DNA of 9,703 nucleotides from UBA10677 sp045532295 (GTDB taxonomy: Bacteria > Bacillota > Clostridia > Christensenellales > Pumilibacteraceae), in NCBI GenBank assembly GCA_045532295.1, contig JAZSFP010000020.1, forward strand, positions 1 to 9,703, written 5' to 3'. Of this stretch, positions 1 to 6,963 are shown in pieces. Every line of letters starts with the position of its first letter. Position 1 is the first letter of the stretch. The notes beneath the pieces are model-generated. The model ran no database searches. It worked only from the letters and a program-made list of their open reading frames with translations, and was not told where the DNA came from. A program made the translations under genes and the position numbers.

Positions 1-264
1 AGTATAAGGTGGGGGTATAAGTACCGACATCGGTCGTCTCTTTTTTCGTTGCATTGAAACGCGTGGCATTGACCACCGACCTCCGACGAAGAAGGGACGA
101 ATTTTCTCAAAATTCGTAACCCTGCTACGAAGCACGAGCGAAGCGAGTATAAGGTGGGGGTATAAGTACCGACATCGGTCGTCTCTTTTTTCGTTGCATT
201 GAAACGCGTGGCATTGACCACCGACCTCCGACGAAGAAGGGACGAATTTTCTCAAAATTCGTAA
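1..264. repeat. 145-bp-period tandem repeat, two copies, non-coding
   Basis: Positions 1-119 and 146-264 read as identical, with no mismatch found by eye, giving a 145-bp period. Positions 120-145 are a linker present once (it contains GAGCGAAGCGAG). Copy 1 begins at the first base of the window, so the array may continue to the left. Each copy contains a short palindrome ACCGA-CA-TCGGT (23-34 in copy 1), a possible GTGG/CCAC stem (63-76), and at its end a perfect 9-bp hairpin ACGAATTTT / CTC / AAAATTCGT (97-117 and 242-262). No T-run follows this hairpin on either strand, so it is not a standard terminator. No plausible gene is seen. The second copy ends 8 bp from the stop codon of the minus-strand regulator gene. 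It could be an intergenic repeat family, a small structured RNA, or simply a local duplication. Confidence 0.9.
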
Positions 265-272
265 TACCCTCG

Positions 273-1037
273 TTAACGGGTGTTTGCTTTATATTCCATC
301 GGGGAAACGCCTAAATATTTTTTAAAATTTCTATTAAAACTACGCAAAGAAGTAAAACCGCTTTCAAGGGCGCAATATAGACAGTTGTTGTCTGTTTTCG
401 TCAAAAGAAATGTAGCGTAACTTAATCGCCTCGCGGTAACGTAATTTTTGCAGGAAATTCCCGTGCATTTTTTAAACGTTCGGGAAACGTATTCCGCGTT
501 ATACGACGTGCTTTTAGCAATATCTAAAACTGAACAAGATTTTTTGAAGTTCTGCTCAATAAAAATAAGAATTTTAGAAAGAGCATCTTTTCCGTTTGAA
601 GTGGAATCGTAATACTGCGCTTTTTTGTCAAATAAAGCGCAGAGCATATACAATGCTCCTTTAATTTCGTATTTGGAACTTTTTAAGGACAAACGTTCAA
701 GCAATTGTACGTAGTAGTTAGGAATTGTAAAACGATTATTTTTCGGTAATTTACCGTTTTTCTCGGTAAAAAATGATTGAATTATGTGTGGAGAAAAAAT
801 AAATAGGGTATGCTTGGAGTTGGTAGAACGTATAGAATGAATTTGATTTGGGAAAATCAATAAACAGTCCTGAGGTTTCAATATGTACGGGTTGTCGTTT
901 ACGGTGACGGTCATTTCGCCGTCGTTCAAATAAATTAATTCAAAACTTTGATGCAGATGAAGGGGATAATTAAAGTTTTCCCTCGTCTCTCTTTTAAAAT
1001 AATCAACCGTACCTATATGCTCTAATTGATAAAACAT
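273..1037 (-). CDS. AraC-family transcriptional regulator
   Basis: A 254-residue protein with the two-part layout of AraC/XylS regulators. Residues about 25-85 form a cupin-like sensor domain: the strand starting YPLHLHQSFELIYL (H27, H29) and the PNQIH segment (H67) are typical of the sugar-binding jelly-roll. Residues about 155-250 form the DNA-binding domain with two helix-turn-helix units. The second, roughly residues 220-245 (GFTSLRSFNRNFKKYLGVSP), matches the family signature well. The ATG at 1037 is preceded by TAAGGAG five bases upstream and by a near-consensus promoter. The gene is divergent from xylA, with 118 bp between the start codons, so the inference is that it controls the xylA-xylB-GH30 cluster in response to xylose or a xylo-oligosaccharide. 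The effector and the sign of regulation cannot be read from the sequence. It is not the ROK-type XylR common in Bacilli. Confidence 0.93.
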   Translation of the reverse strand: MFYQLEHIGTVDYFKRETRENFNYPLHLHQSFELIYLNDGEMTVTVNDNPYILKPQDCLLIFPNQIHSIRSTNSKHTLFIFSPHIIQSFFTEKNGKLPKNNRFTIPNYYVQLLERLSLKSSKYEIKGALYMLCALFDKKAQYYDSTSNGKDALSKILIFIEQNFKKSCSVLDIAKSTSYNAEYVSRTFKKCTGISCKNYVTARRLSYATFLLTKTDNNCLYCALESGFTSLRSFNRNFKKYLGVSPMEYKANTR

Positions 1038-1061
1038 AATAACTCCTTAAATCAGTTTTTG

Positions 1062-1097
1062 TCTATATATTATAGATCTTTTGGCGAGAAAAGTCAA
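1062..1097 (-). promoter_or_regulatory. Promoter of the AraC-family regulator gene
   Basis: On the minus strand a -35 box TTGACT (1097-1092) and a -10 box TATAAT (1074-1069) are separated by exactly 17 bp, close to the sigma-A consensus. Transcription would start near 1062, giving a leader of about 25 nt that contains the TAAGGAG ribosome site. The -35 element lies next to the presumed -35 position of the divergent xylA promoter, so a protein bound there could affect both promoters. Confidence 0.75.
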
Positions 1098-1114
1098 TTT
1101 TTTTGTGGTATAAT
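1086..1114 (+). promoter_or_regulatory. Probable xylA promoter with extended -10 and weak -35
   Basis: TATAAT at 1109-1114 is preceded by TG one base upstream (1106-1107), an extended -10 element. The -35 position at 17-bp spacing (1086-1091) reads GAGAAA, far from TTGACA. A strong -10 with a poor -35 is common at promoters that need an activator, which fits the adjacent AraC-type gene. Transcription would start near 1121, about 35 bp before the xylA ATG. The dependence on the activator is inferred. Confidence 0.6.
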
Positions 1115-1140
1115 AATTTTAATCGTAGAAATGTTGCAAA

Positions 1141-1147
1141 AAGGAGG
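1141..1147 (+). promoter_or_regulatory. Ribosome binding site deciding the xylA start
   Basis: AAGGAGG lies 8 nt before ATG 1156 and 5 nt before an in-frame GTG at 1153. The spacing and codon both favour the ATG. Confidence 0.8.
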
Positions 1148-1155
1148 TAGTCGTG

Positions 1156-2472
1156 ATGGAAATATTCGTAAATATTCCAAAAATTCGATACGAGGGAGCA
1201 AAAAGTAAAAATCCGCTTGCATTTAAGTATTACGACGCGGATAGGGTAATTATGGGCAAGAAAATGAAAGAACATCTTCCCTTTGCAATGGCTTGGTGGC
1301 ACAATTTGTGCGCGTGCGGAACGGATATGTTCGGGCGAGGAACTGCGGACAAGAGTTTTGGCGTAGCGGAAGGAACTATGGAACACGCAAAAGTTAAAGT
1401 GGACGCCGGGTTTGAGTTTATGCAAAAACTTGGGATTGAATATTTTTGTTTTCACGACGTAGATATCGTTCCTGAGGCGAACGATATTAAAGAAACCAAC
1501 CGTCGCTTAGACGAAATATCCGATTATATTCTCGAAAAAATGAATAAAACGGGGATTAAATGTCTTTGGGGTACGGCGAATATGTTTTCAAATCCGCGTT
1601 TTTGTAACGGTGCGGCTTCGTCAAACAGCGCGGAAGTGTTCGCTTTTGCGGCTGCGCAAGTCAAGAAAGCGTTGGATATTACCGTTAAACTTGGCGGTAA
1701 GGGTTACGTGTTTTGGGGTGGAAGAGAAGGGTATGAAACCTTGTTGAACACGGACGTAAAATTTGAGCAAGAAAATATCGCGCGACTGATGAAAATGGCA
1801 TTAGAATACGGTAGAAGTATAGGATTTAAGGGCGATTTTTATATCGAGCCTAAGCCGAAAGAACCGATGAAACATCAATACGATTTTGACGCGGCAACGG
1901 CAATAGGATTTCTTCGTCAGTACGGTTTGGAGAAAGATTTTAAAATGAATATCGAGGCAAACCACGCCACACTTGCAGGCCATACCTTTCAGCACGACTT
2001 GCGTATTTCCGCAATTAACGGGATGTTAGGATCTATCGATGCAAACCAGGGGGATTATTTACTTGGTTGGGATACGGACGAATTTCCCTTTGACGTTTAC
2101 ACCGCAACGACGTGTATGTACGAAGTATTGAAAGCAGGTGGGCTTACTGGAGGATTCAATTTTGACGCAAAAAACCGTCGGGCATCGTATACGGCTGAAG
2201 ATATGTTTGAAGGGTATATTCTTGGAATGGATACTTTTGCGCTTGGTTTAATTAAGGCAGCGGAGATTATCGAAGATGGTAGAATAGACGAATTTATCAA
2301 AAACCGTTACGCAAGTTATCACGAAACGGAAATAGGCAGAAAGATTTTGGCGAATGAAACGAGTTTGGAGGAATTATCAGTGTATGCGGAAGAACTTGGA
2401 ACGGCAAAACTTCCCGGCAGTGGTAAACAAGAATACTTGGAAAGCGTTGTAAACGATATTTTATTCGGGTGA
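1156..2472 (+). CDS. xylA: Xylose isomerase (class II)
   Basis: This cytoplasmic metal-dependent enzyme converts D-xylose to D-xylulose, the first step of the isomerase pathway. The 438-residue length matches class II xylose isomerases (about 440 residues, with the extra N-terminal stretch), and the early segment KNPLAFKYYDAD is typical of them. Numbered from ATG 1156, the known active-site and metal residues appear in order: H100 and D103 (CFHDVD), E231 and K233 (EPKPKEP), E267 and H270 (IEANHATLAGHTF), D295 (SIDANQGD), D306 and D308 (GWDTDEFP), and D338 (NFDAK). Thus no key residue is missing. An in-frame GTG at 1153 would add one residue and is less likely given the ribosome-site spacing. 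It is the first gene of a cluster with xylB and a GH30 hydrolase, opposite an AraC-type regulator. Confidence 0.98.
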   Translation: MEIFVNIPKIRYEGAKSKNPLAFKYYDADRVIMGKKMKEHLPFAMAWWHNLCACGTDMFGRGTADKSFGVAEGTMEHAKVKVDAGFEFMQKLGIEYFCFHDVDIVPEANDIKETNRRLDEISDYILEKMNKTGIKCLWGTANMFSNPRFCNGAASSNSAEVFAFAAAQVKKALDITVKLGGKGYVFWGGREGYETLLNTDVKFEQENIARLMKMALEYGRSIGFKGDFYIEPKPKEPMKHQYDFDAATAIGFLRQYGLEKDFKMNIEANHATLAGHTFQHDLRISAINGMLGSIDANQGDYLLGWDTDEFPFDVYTATTCMYEVLKAGGLTGGFNFDAKNRRASYTAEDMFEGYILGMDTFALGLIKAAEIIEDGRIDEFIKNRYASYHETEIGRKILANETSLEELSVYAEELGTAKLPGSGKQEYLESVVNDILFG

Positions 2473-2474
2473 TT

Positions 2475-3923
2475 ATGAATACTTATATAGGAATTGATTT
2501 AGGCACGTCCTCCGTGAAACTTATTTTGGTTTCCGCTCAGGGCGAACTTTTAAATAGCATAACGAAAGAATATCCGATTTATTATCCGCAAAGCGGTTGG
2601 AGTGAGCAAAACCCCGAAGACTGGTTGACGGCAATCGTCCAAGGCATAGACGAACTAATGTATGGGTATTATCGAGCGGAGGTAAAAGGGGTTTCGTTTG
2701 GCGGTCAAATGCACGGTTTGGTGATTTTAGATAGGGAAGACAACGTTATTCGCCCTGCGATTTTATGGAACGACGGACGAACGCAAGCGCAAACGGAGTA
2801 CTTGAATGAAGTAATCGGAAAAGAATTCCTTTCAGAGCATAGCGCAAATATTGCGTTTGCGGGTTTTACTGCGCCCAAAATTTTATGGATAAAAGAAAAC
2901 GAGCCTGAAAATTTTGCGAAGATAGCGAAAATTATGCTTCCCAAAGATTATCTTGCATATAAACTGACGGGAGTACATTCAACCGATTATTCGGACGCAA
3001 GCGGAACGCTTTTGTTTGATGTAAAAAATAAATGTTGGTCGAAAGAACTTTGCAAGGTTTGTTCGGTGGATGAAAGATGGTTGCCAAATCTTTTTGAAAG
3101 TTATCAACGAATAGGGAAGGTACGAGATAAATACGATTTACCGTGCGCGATAGTGACGGCAGGCGCAGGTGATAATGCCGCGGCAGCAATCGGCACGGGG
3201 ACGATTGAAAACGGAGATTGCACGATATCATTAGGGACGAGCGGTACGGTATTTATTGCGCAGGAAAAGTTTACCGTGGATAGAAATAACGCGTTGCATT
3301 CTTTTGCTCACGCAACTGGGAAATATCATTTGATGGGTTGTATTTTGTCCGCCGCAAGTTGTAATAAGTGGTGGATGGAGAATATTTTGCAAACTAAGGA
3401 TTTTTCCGCAGAACAAGAAGGGTTAGAAAGTTTGCTTGGGGAAAACAGTGTGTTTTTCTTGCCGTATTTAATGGGGGAACGCAGTCCTCATAACGATGTA
3501 AATGCGCAAGGTTGTTTTTTGGGGATGCGTCCGAATACTGGGAGAAAGCAAATGACGCTTGCCGTAATGGAAGGCGTTGCTTTTGCCCTTCGTGATTGTA
3601 TTGAAGTTGCAAAGGAAAATGGGTTAAAGATTAAGGGCGCAAAAATTTGTGGGGGCGGAGCGAAAAGTGATATTTGGAAAAAGATTATCGCCAACGTATT
3701 CGGCACTCCTTTGTTTGTGCCGAGCGTAGAAGAAGGTCCTGCCTATGGTGCGGCAATTTTAGCAATGGTTGGAGCAAACGAATACGCGTCTGTAGCGGAA
3801 GCAGTACAAAACGTCGTTTCCGTCAAAGAGAAAGTATTCCCCACGGATAACCTTACGGAAAAATACGAAAAGAAGTATGTGAAATTTAAAAGGCTATATC
3901 CTGCATTAAAAGGGGTTTTTTAG
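2475..3923 (+). CDS. xylB: Xylulokinase (FGGY family)
   Basis: This enzyme phosphorylates D-xylulose with ATP to D-xylulose 5-phosphate, feeding the pentose phosphate or phosphoketolase routes. The 482-residue length is normal. Numbered from ATG 2475, it shows the N-terminal actin-like ATPase motif YIGIDLGTSS (residues 4-13, D8), the substrate loop GGQMHG (76-81), AILWNDGR (95-102), FTAPKILW (131-138), the catalytic-base motif GAGDNAA with D233, the second phosphate motif ISLGTSG (251-257), and the late glycine-rich ICGGGAKSDIW. The QMHG plus WNDGR pair favours xylulokinase over glycerol or gluconate kinase. An alternative GTG start at 2469 overlaps the xylA stop by 4 bp; the ATG lies 2 bp after that stop. 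No strong ribosome site is visible, so translation is probably coupled to xylA. Confidence 0.97.
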   Translation: MNTYIGIDLGTSSVKLILVSAQGELLNSITKEYPIYYPQSGWSEQNPEDWLTAIVQGIDELMYGYYRAEVKGVSFGGQMHGLVILDREDNVIRPAILWNDGRTQAQTEYLNEVIGKEFLSEHSANIAFAGFTAPKILWIKENEPENFAKIAKIMLPKDYLAYKLTGVHSTDYSDASGTLLFDVKNKCWSKELCKVCSVDERWLPNLFESYQRIGKVRDKYDLPCAIVTAGAGDNAAAAIGTGTIENGDCTISLGTSGTVFIAQEKFTVDRNNALHSFAHATGKYHLMGCILSAASCNKWWMENILQTKDFSAEQEGLESLLGENSVFFLPYLMGERSPHNDVNAQGCFLGMRPNTGRKQMTLAVMEGVAFALRDCIEVAKENGLKIKGAKICGGGAKSDIWKKIIANVFGTPLFVPSVEEGPAYGAAILAMVGANEYASVAEAVQNVVSVKEKVFPTDNLTEKYEKKYVKFKRLYPALKGVF

Positions 3924-3990
3924 AAATACGCGTCGTGATTAGGATACAAGAGTTTAAGTCTATGTGGAAGTAACGAAAAATATTTTAAAT

Positions 3991-3996
3991 AAGGAG
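3991..3996 (+). promoter_or_regulatory. Ribosome binding site deciding the GH30 start
   Basis: AAGGAG is 9 nt before the in-frame ATG 4006. The longest open frame begins at GTG 3964, but that codon has no ribosome site, and the AAGGAG lies inside that extension. An out-of-frame ATG at 4002 is only 5 nt from this site and opens a five-codon frame ending at 4019. Confidence 0.8.
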
Positions 3997-4005
3997 ACAA
4001 AATGT

Positions 4006-5310
4006 ATGGAAAAAGTTAGCGATAAAAAGTGGATTTCATCTACGGAAAACTGCAAATGGATTGCGAACAATCATTTTTCAAACGAACAAGGCGAACGACT
4101 TGTTATCGGTGAGCAAATAGGAAAACCGCTGTATGGATTTGGTTGTTGTATTAGTGAAATTTGCGTCAAAGCCATTGAAAGTTTGAGCGCAGAAAAACAA
4201 AAGGCTATATATAACGAATTATTCTCGCAGGAAAATTGCGGTTTTGAGTTTTGCCGTTTGCCTATCGGTGCAAACGATTTTGCTGAAAGTTGGTACAGTT
4301 ACGATGAATGCGACGGCGATTATGAAATGAAGCATTTTTCCATTGAACGCGATAGAAAATACATTATTCCTGCAATTCGTGAGGCAAAGAAATATGCTCC
4401 TCAGTTGAGTTTTTTTGCGTCGCCTTGGAGTCCTCCCACTTGGATGAAATTTCCCCAAACGTATAACTACGGAAATCTTGTGCAAACGGAAGAAAATTTA
4501 AGGGCGTACGCGCTTTATTTTAAAAAGTATATACAGGCGTATAAAGAACAAGGGATAGATATTGCGCAAATACACGTGCAAAACGAATTTCATTCTTCTC
4601 AAAAGTTTCCTTCTTGTGTTTGGGACGGAGAAACGCTGGTAAAGTTTATAACTAATTATCTCGCTCCCCAAATAAGTGATATGGCGGATATTTGGTTTGG
4701 TACGATTAACGGACCTGAAACTGATCATAGAGCGCTTTATTCGCGGTACTATCAATTTTTGGGTTACGCCATGGATAATGAAAAAGCCAGACGAGTTATT
4801 AAGGGCGCAAGTTTTCAATGGGCTGGGAAATTTTCGATACCGCAAGCGCAGGAAGATTATCCGTCGTTAGATACGATTAACAGTGAAATGGAGTGTGGCG
4901 ATGGAGAAAACACTTGGCAATATGCAATGTATGGTTATGAAATGATGCATCACTATTTCAGATTTGGCGCAAGGGCGTGCGTTTATTGGAATATGGCGCT
5001 TGATAACGATGGTTACAGTACTTGGGGTTGGCGACAGAATTCCTTGATCGTCGTAAAAGATGGAAATTATTGTTTTACACCCGATTTTTATTTAATAAAA
5101 CATTTTTCGCATTTCGTTAAAAAGGGCGCTGTCCAACTTGCAACAAAAGGTAGTTTTAGTTCTAACGCAACGGTATTTAAAAATCCCAACGGCGAAAAGG
5201 TGGCGGTTATACTAAATCCTTTTGATAAAGAAAAAATTATTACGATAGAAGACAAAAGTTATCGGTTGCCACCACGATCGTTTAATTCTATTATTATTGA
5301 AAAAAAGTGA
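4006..5310 (+). CDS. Intracellular GH30-family glycoside hydrolase
   Basis: A 434-residue protein resembling GH30 enzymes (glucosylceramidase, beta-xylosidase, beta-glucosidase and related retaining hydrolases). The visible pattern is GFGCCISE (residues 44-51), CRLPIGANDFAESWYSYD (83-100), FASPWSPPTWMK (137-148), the acid/base segment HVQNEF with E194, the nucleophile segment NSEMECGDGENTW with E294 the likely nucleophile, VYWNMALD (327-334), and a C-terminal beta region (about 380-434). The N-terminus MEKVSDKKWISS is charged and polar with no signal peptide, so the enzyme should act in the cytoplasm on imported oligosaccharides. It follows xylB after 82 bp with no clear promoter or terminator between, and is probably in the same transcript. 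That context suggests beta-xylosidase or another xylo-oligosaccharide activity, but substrate specificity varies within GH30 and cannot be fixed here. Confidence 0.88.
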   Translation: MEKVSDKKWISSTENCKWIANNHFSNEQGERLVIGEQIGKPLYGFGCCISEICVKAIESLSAEKQKAIYNELFSQENCGFEFCRLPIGANDFAESWYSYDECDGDYEMKHFSIERDRKYIIPAIREAKKYAPQLSFFASPWSPPTWMKFPQTYNYGNLVQTEENLRAYALYFKKYIQAYKEQGIDIAQIHVQNEFHSSQKFPSCVWDGETLVKFITNYLAPQISDMADIWFGTINGPETDHRALYSRYYQFLGYAMDNEKARRVIKGASFQWAGKFSIPQAQEDYPSLDTINSEMECGDGENTWQYAMYGYEMMHHYFRFGARACVYWNMALDNDGYSTWGWRQNSLIVVKDGNYCFTPDFYLIKHFSHFVKKGAVQLATKGSFSSNATVFKNPNGEKVAVILNPFDKEKIITIEDKSYRLPPRSFNSIIIEKK

Positions 5311-5325
5311 ACGAATTTTTCTAAA

Positions 5326-5373
5326 ATCGCAACACTGCGATAAATTTAGTCGCGCTCTAATTTCTGTTTTTTT
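5326..5373 (+). terminator. Weak terminator candidate after the xyl cluster
   Basis: Two overlapping stem-loops occur just past the GH30 stop. ATCGCA / ACAC / TGCGAT (5326-5341) is a perfect 6-bp stem. AAATTTAG with CTAATTT (5342-5363) gives a 7-bp, one-bulge, mostly A-T stem with a 7-nt loop, followed by CTG and a run of seven T (5367-5373). The T-run supports a terminator, but the stem is weak. The rest of the stretch, 5374-5490, shows no gene; it contains only a 10-bp palindrome CGCGTACGCG at 5462-5471 and AT-rich sequence. Confidence 0.35.
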
Positions 5374-5490
5374 AATAATTTGCTCCAAAATCAATATTTT
5401 AGTCGTTTTTTATCGTTAAATCAAAGGCTATATTCTCTTATTTACTCTATGAAAAACTTACCGCGTACGCGCGCGAGAAAACCGCATTTT

Positions 5491-5584
5491 TATAAAAATA
5501 TTCATAATTTGCATTTTATACAGTATTTTATGCATAAAAATACAAAATTGTGAATATTATTAAAAATTTTTGCAAAAATATGCA
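5491..5584. promoter_or_regulatory. Array of ARG-box-like operators (putative ArgR sites)
   Basis: Five sites resembling the ARG box (TGAAT-N4-ATTCA form) stand about 20 bp apart upstream of the argG promoter. They are TATAAAAATATTCA (5491-5504), TGCATTTTATACA (5510-5522, central spacer one base short), TGCATAAAAATACA (5531-5544, the best match), TGAATATTATTAAA (5551-5564, left half good) and TGCAAAAATATGCA (5571-5584). ArgR binds pairs of such boxes as a hexamer when arginine is plentiful. Box quality is uneven and the region is very AT-rich, so some sites may be chance, but the regular spacing and location before argG support the call. The last box ends 9 bp before the -35 element. ArgR itself is not encoded in the window. 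Confidence 0.6.
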
Positions 5585-5593
5585 TTAAAACGG

Positions 5594-5622
5594 TTGACAA
5601 TAAACTTTGAAACGGCTACAAT
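5594..5622 (+). promoter_or_regulatory. argG operon promoter
   Basis: A perfect -35 box TTGACA (5594-5599) and a near-perfect -10 box TACAAT (5617-5622) are separated by 17 bp. Transcription would start near 5629, leaving a leader of about 24 nt with the CGGAGG ribosome site. The leader is too short for a T-box or attenuator, so control probably acts at initiation through the upstream palindromes. Confidence 0.85.
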
Positions 5623-5652
5623 AGTGTAGTAATAAAAAACACGGAGGCAATT

Positions 5653-6876
5653 ATGAAAAAAGAGGATATCAAAAAAGTAGTGCTTGCATATTCTGGAGGA
5701 CTTGATACTTCCATTATCATCCCTTGGCTTAAAGAGAACTACAATAACTGCGAAGTAGTGGCGGTAGCCGCTAACGTAGGACAAGCGGACGAACTTGAGG
5801 GCTTGGAGGAAAAGGCAATCAAGACTGGCGCAAGCAAACTTTATATTCTTGACTTAACCGACGATTACGTCGACAATTATATCGTACCCACCCTTAAAGC
5901 AGGCGCGCTTTACGAAGAGTACCTTCTTGGAACTTCGCACGCTCGTCCCTGTATAGCGAAAGCGCTCGTAGAAGTTGCGCTCAAAGAAAATGCGGACGCA
6001 ATCGCTCACGGCTGTACGGGTAAAGGTAACGACCAAGTTCGTTTTGAACTTGGAATTAAGCGTTTCGCTCCAAATATGCCCATCATCGCGCCTTGGCGTG
6101 AATGGGACATTAAGTCCAGAGAAGAGGAAATCGACTACGCTGAGGCTCACGGTGTTCCCCTTAAAATCAATCGCGAAACCAACTATTCTAAAGATAAGAA
6201 CCTTTGGCACTTATCCCACGAGGGACTTGACCTTGAAGACACTGGCAACGAACCTCAATACGAAAAGCCCGGCTTTTTGGAAATGGGCGTGTCGCCTATC
6301 CAAGCACCCGACAAACCCACCTACGTGGAACTTGACTTCGTAAAGGGTGTACCTACCGCGCTTGACGGAAAGGAAATGAGCGCAAAAGAAATTATTCTTG
6401 CCCTCAACAAAATCGGTGGCGCGAACGGTATTGGACTTCTTGATATCGTAGAGAACCGTCTCGTAGGTATGAAGTGTCGTGGCGTATACGAAACCCCCGG
6501 TGGCGCAATTCTTTACAAGGCTCACAGCGTACTTGAAACGCTCTGTCTTGACAAAATGACTATGCACGAAAAGCAAAAACTCGCAATCACTTTCGGTGAA
6601 CTCGTGTATAACGGTCAATGGTTTACCCCCTTACGCGAGGCGCTCTCGGCGTTCGTAGACAAAACTCAAGAAACGGTTACCGGTAAAGTTCGTCTAAAAC
6701 TCTACAAGGGCAATATGATAAACGCAGGCGCGTGGAGTCCCTATTCCCTTTATAGCGAAGAGATAGCAACCTTTGGAGAAAGCGACTACAACCAAAAGGA
6801 TTCCGAAGGCTTTATTAACCTTTACGGACTTCCCATCAAGGTTCAAGCAATCGTAGAGGCAAAGAACAAAAAATAA
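5653..6876 (+). CDS. argG: Argininosuccinate synthase
   Basis: This enzyme joins citrulline and aspartate using ATP to make argininosuccinate, the penultimate step of arginine synthesis, in the cytoplasm. The 407-residue length is normal. The N-type ATP pyrophosphatase P-loop SGGLDTS is at residues 14-20. Further family segments are EYLLGTSHARPCIAK (89-103), HGCTGKGNDQVRFE (119-132, substrate binding), IAPWREWD (145-152) and NYSKDKNLWHLSHEG (177-191). GGAGG at 5643-5647 lies 5 nt before the ATG. It is the first gene of an argG-argH-argC-argJ operon and follows a strong promoter with ArgR-like sites. Ala codons include many GCG and Val is often GTA, unlike the distal end of the operon. Confidence 0.98.
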   Translation: MKKEDIKKVVLAYSGGLDTSIIIPWLKENYNNCEVVAVAANVGQADELEGLEEKAIKTGASKLYILDLTDDYVDNYIVPTLKAGALYEEYLLGTSHARPCIAKALVEVALKENADAIAHGCTGKGNDQVRFELGIKRFAPNMPIIAPWREWDIKSREEEIDYAEAHGVPLKINRETNYSKDKNLWHLSHEGLDLEDTGNEPQYEKPGFLEMGVSPIQAPDKPTYVELDFVKGVPTALDGKEMSAKEIILALNKIGGANGIGLLDIVENRLVGMKCRGVYETPGGAILYKAHSVLETLCLDKMTMHEKQKLAITFGELVYNGQWFTPLREALSAFVDKTQETVTGKVRLKLYKGNMINAGAWSPYSLYSEEIATFGESDYNQKDSEGFINLYGLPIKVQAIVEAKNKK

Positions 6877-6907
6877 TAAACCGTATATTAAAATTAACGA
6901 CGAAACG

Positions 6908-6944
6908 ACTACCTGCGCTTTACATTGAGCGCAGGAAGTTTTGT
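6908..6944 (+). other. Stem-loop between argG and argH
   Basis: CCTGCGCT (6912-6919) and AGCGCAGG (6928-6935) form a perfect 8-bp, GC-rich stem with an 8-nt loop. ACT (6908-6910) and AGT (6937-6939) extend it across one A-A mismatch. Only four consecutive T (6939-6942) follow, so termination would be partial at most. It could also be an mRNA processing or stability element that sets the argG to argH ratio. It ends about 10 nt before the argH ribosome site. Confidence 0.65.
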
Positions 6945-6963
6945 GAATTAAGGAGCAATAATT

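Noticed and set aside
1..264. CRISPR array
   Set aside because: There are only two copies, the repeated block is 119 bp and the linker 26 bp, unlike the 23-47 bp repeats and 30-40 bp spacers of CRISPR; no cas gene is nearby.
1026..1208. A 60-codon plus-strand frame across the divergent promoter
   Set aside because: It has no ribosome site, spans both promoters and runs into xylA in another frame.
3964..4005. N-terminal extension of the GH30 protein from GTG 3964
   Set aside because: No ribosome site precedes it, and the good AAGGAG lies inside it at the right distance for ATG 4006.
5387..5411. Second terminator (AAAAT/ATTTT stem followed by a T-run)
   Set aside because: The stem is five A-T pairs only and is not contiguous with the T-run; too weak to call.
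5462..5471. Palindrome CGCGTACGCG in AT-rich intergenic DNA
   Set aside because: A single 10-bp palindrome with no repeat partner or known role; noted but not supported as a site.
5623..5652. T-box, riboswitch or leader-peptide attenuator before argG
   Set aside because: The predicted leader is only about 24 nt, too short for any of these; the upstream region looks like operator DNA.
5975..6343. A 122-codon plus-strand frame within argG
   Set aside because: It is a frame-shifted reading of a conserved argG region; ArgG is intact in its own frame.
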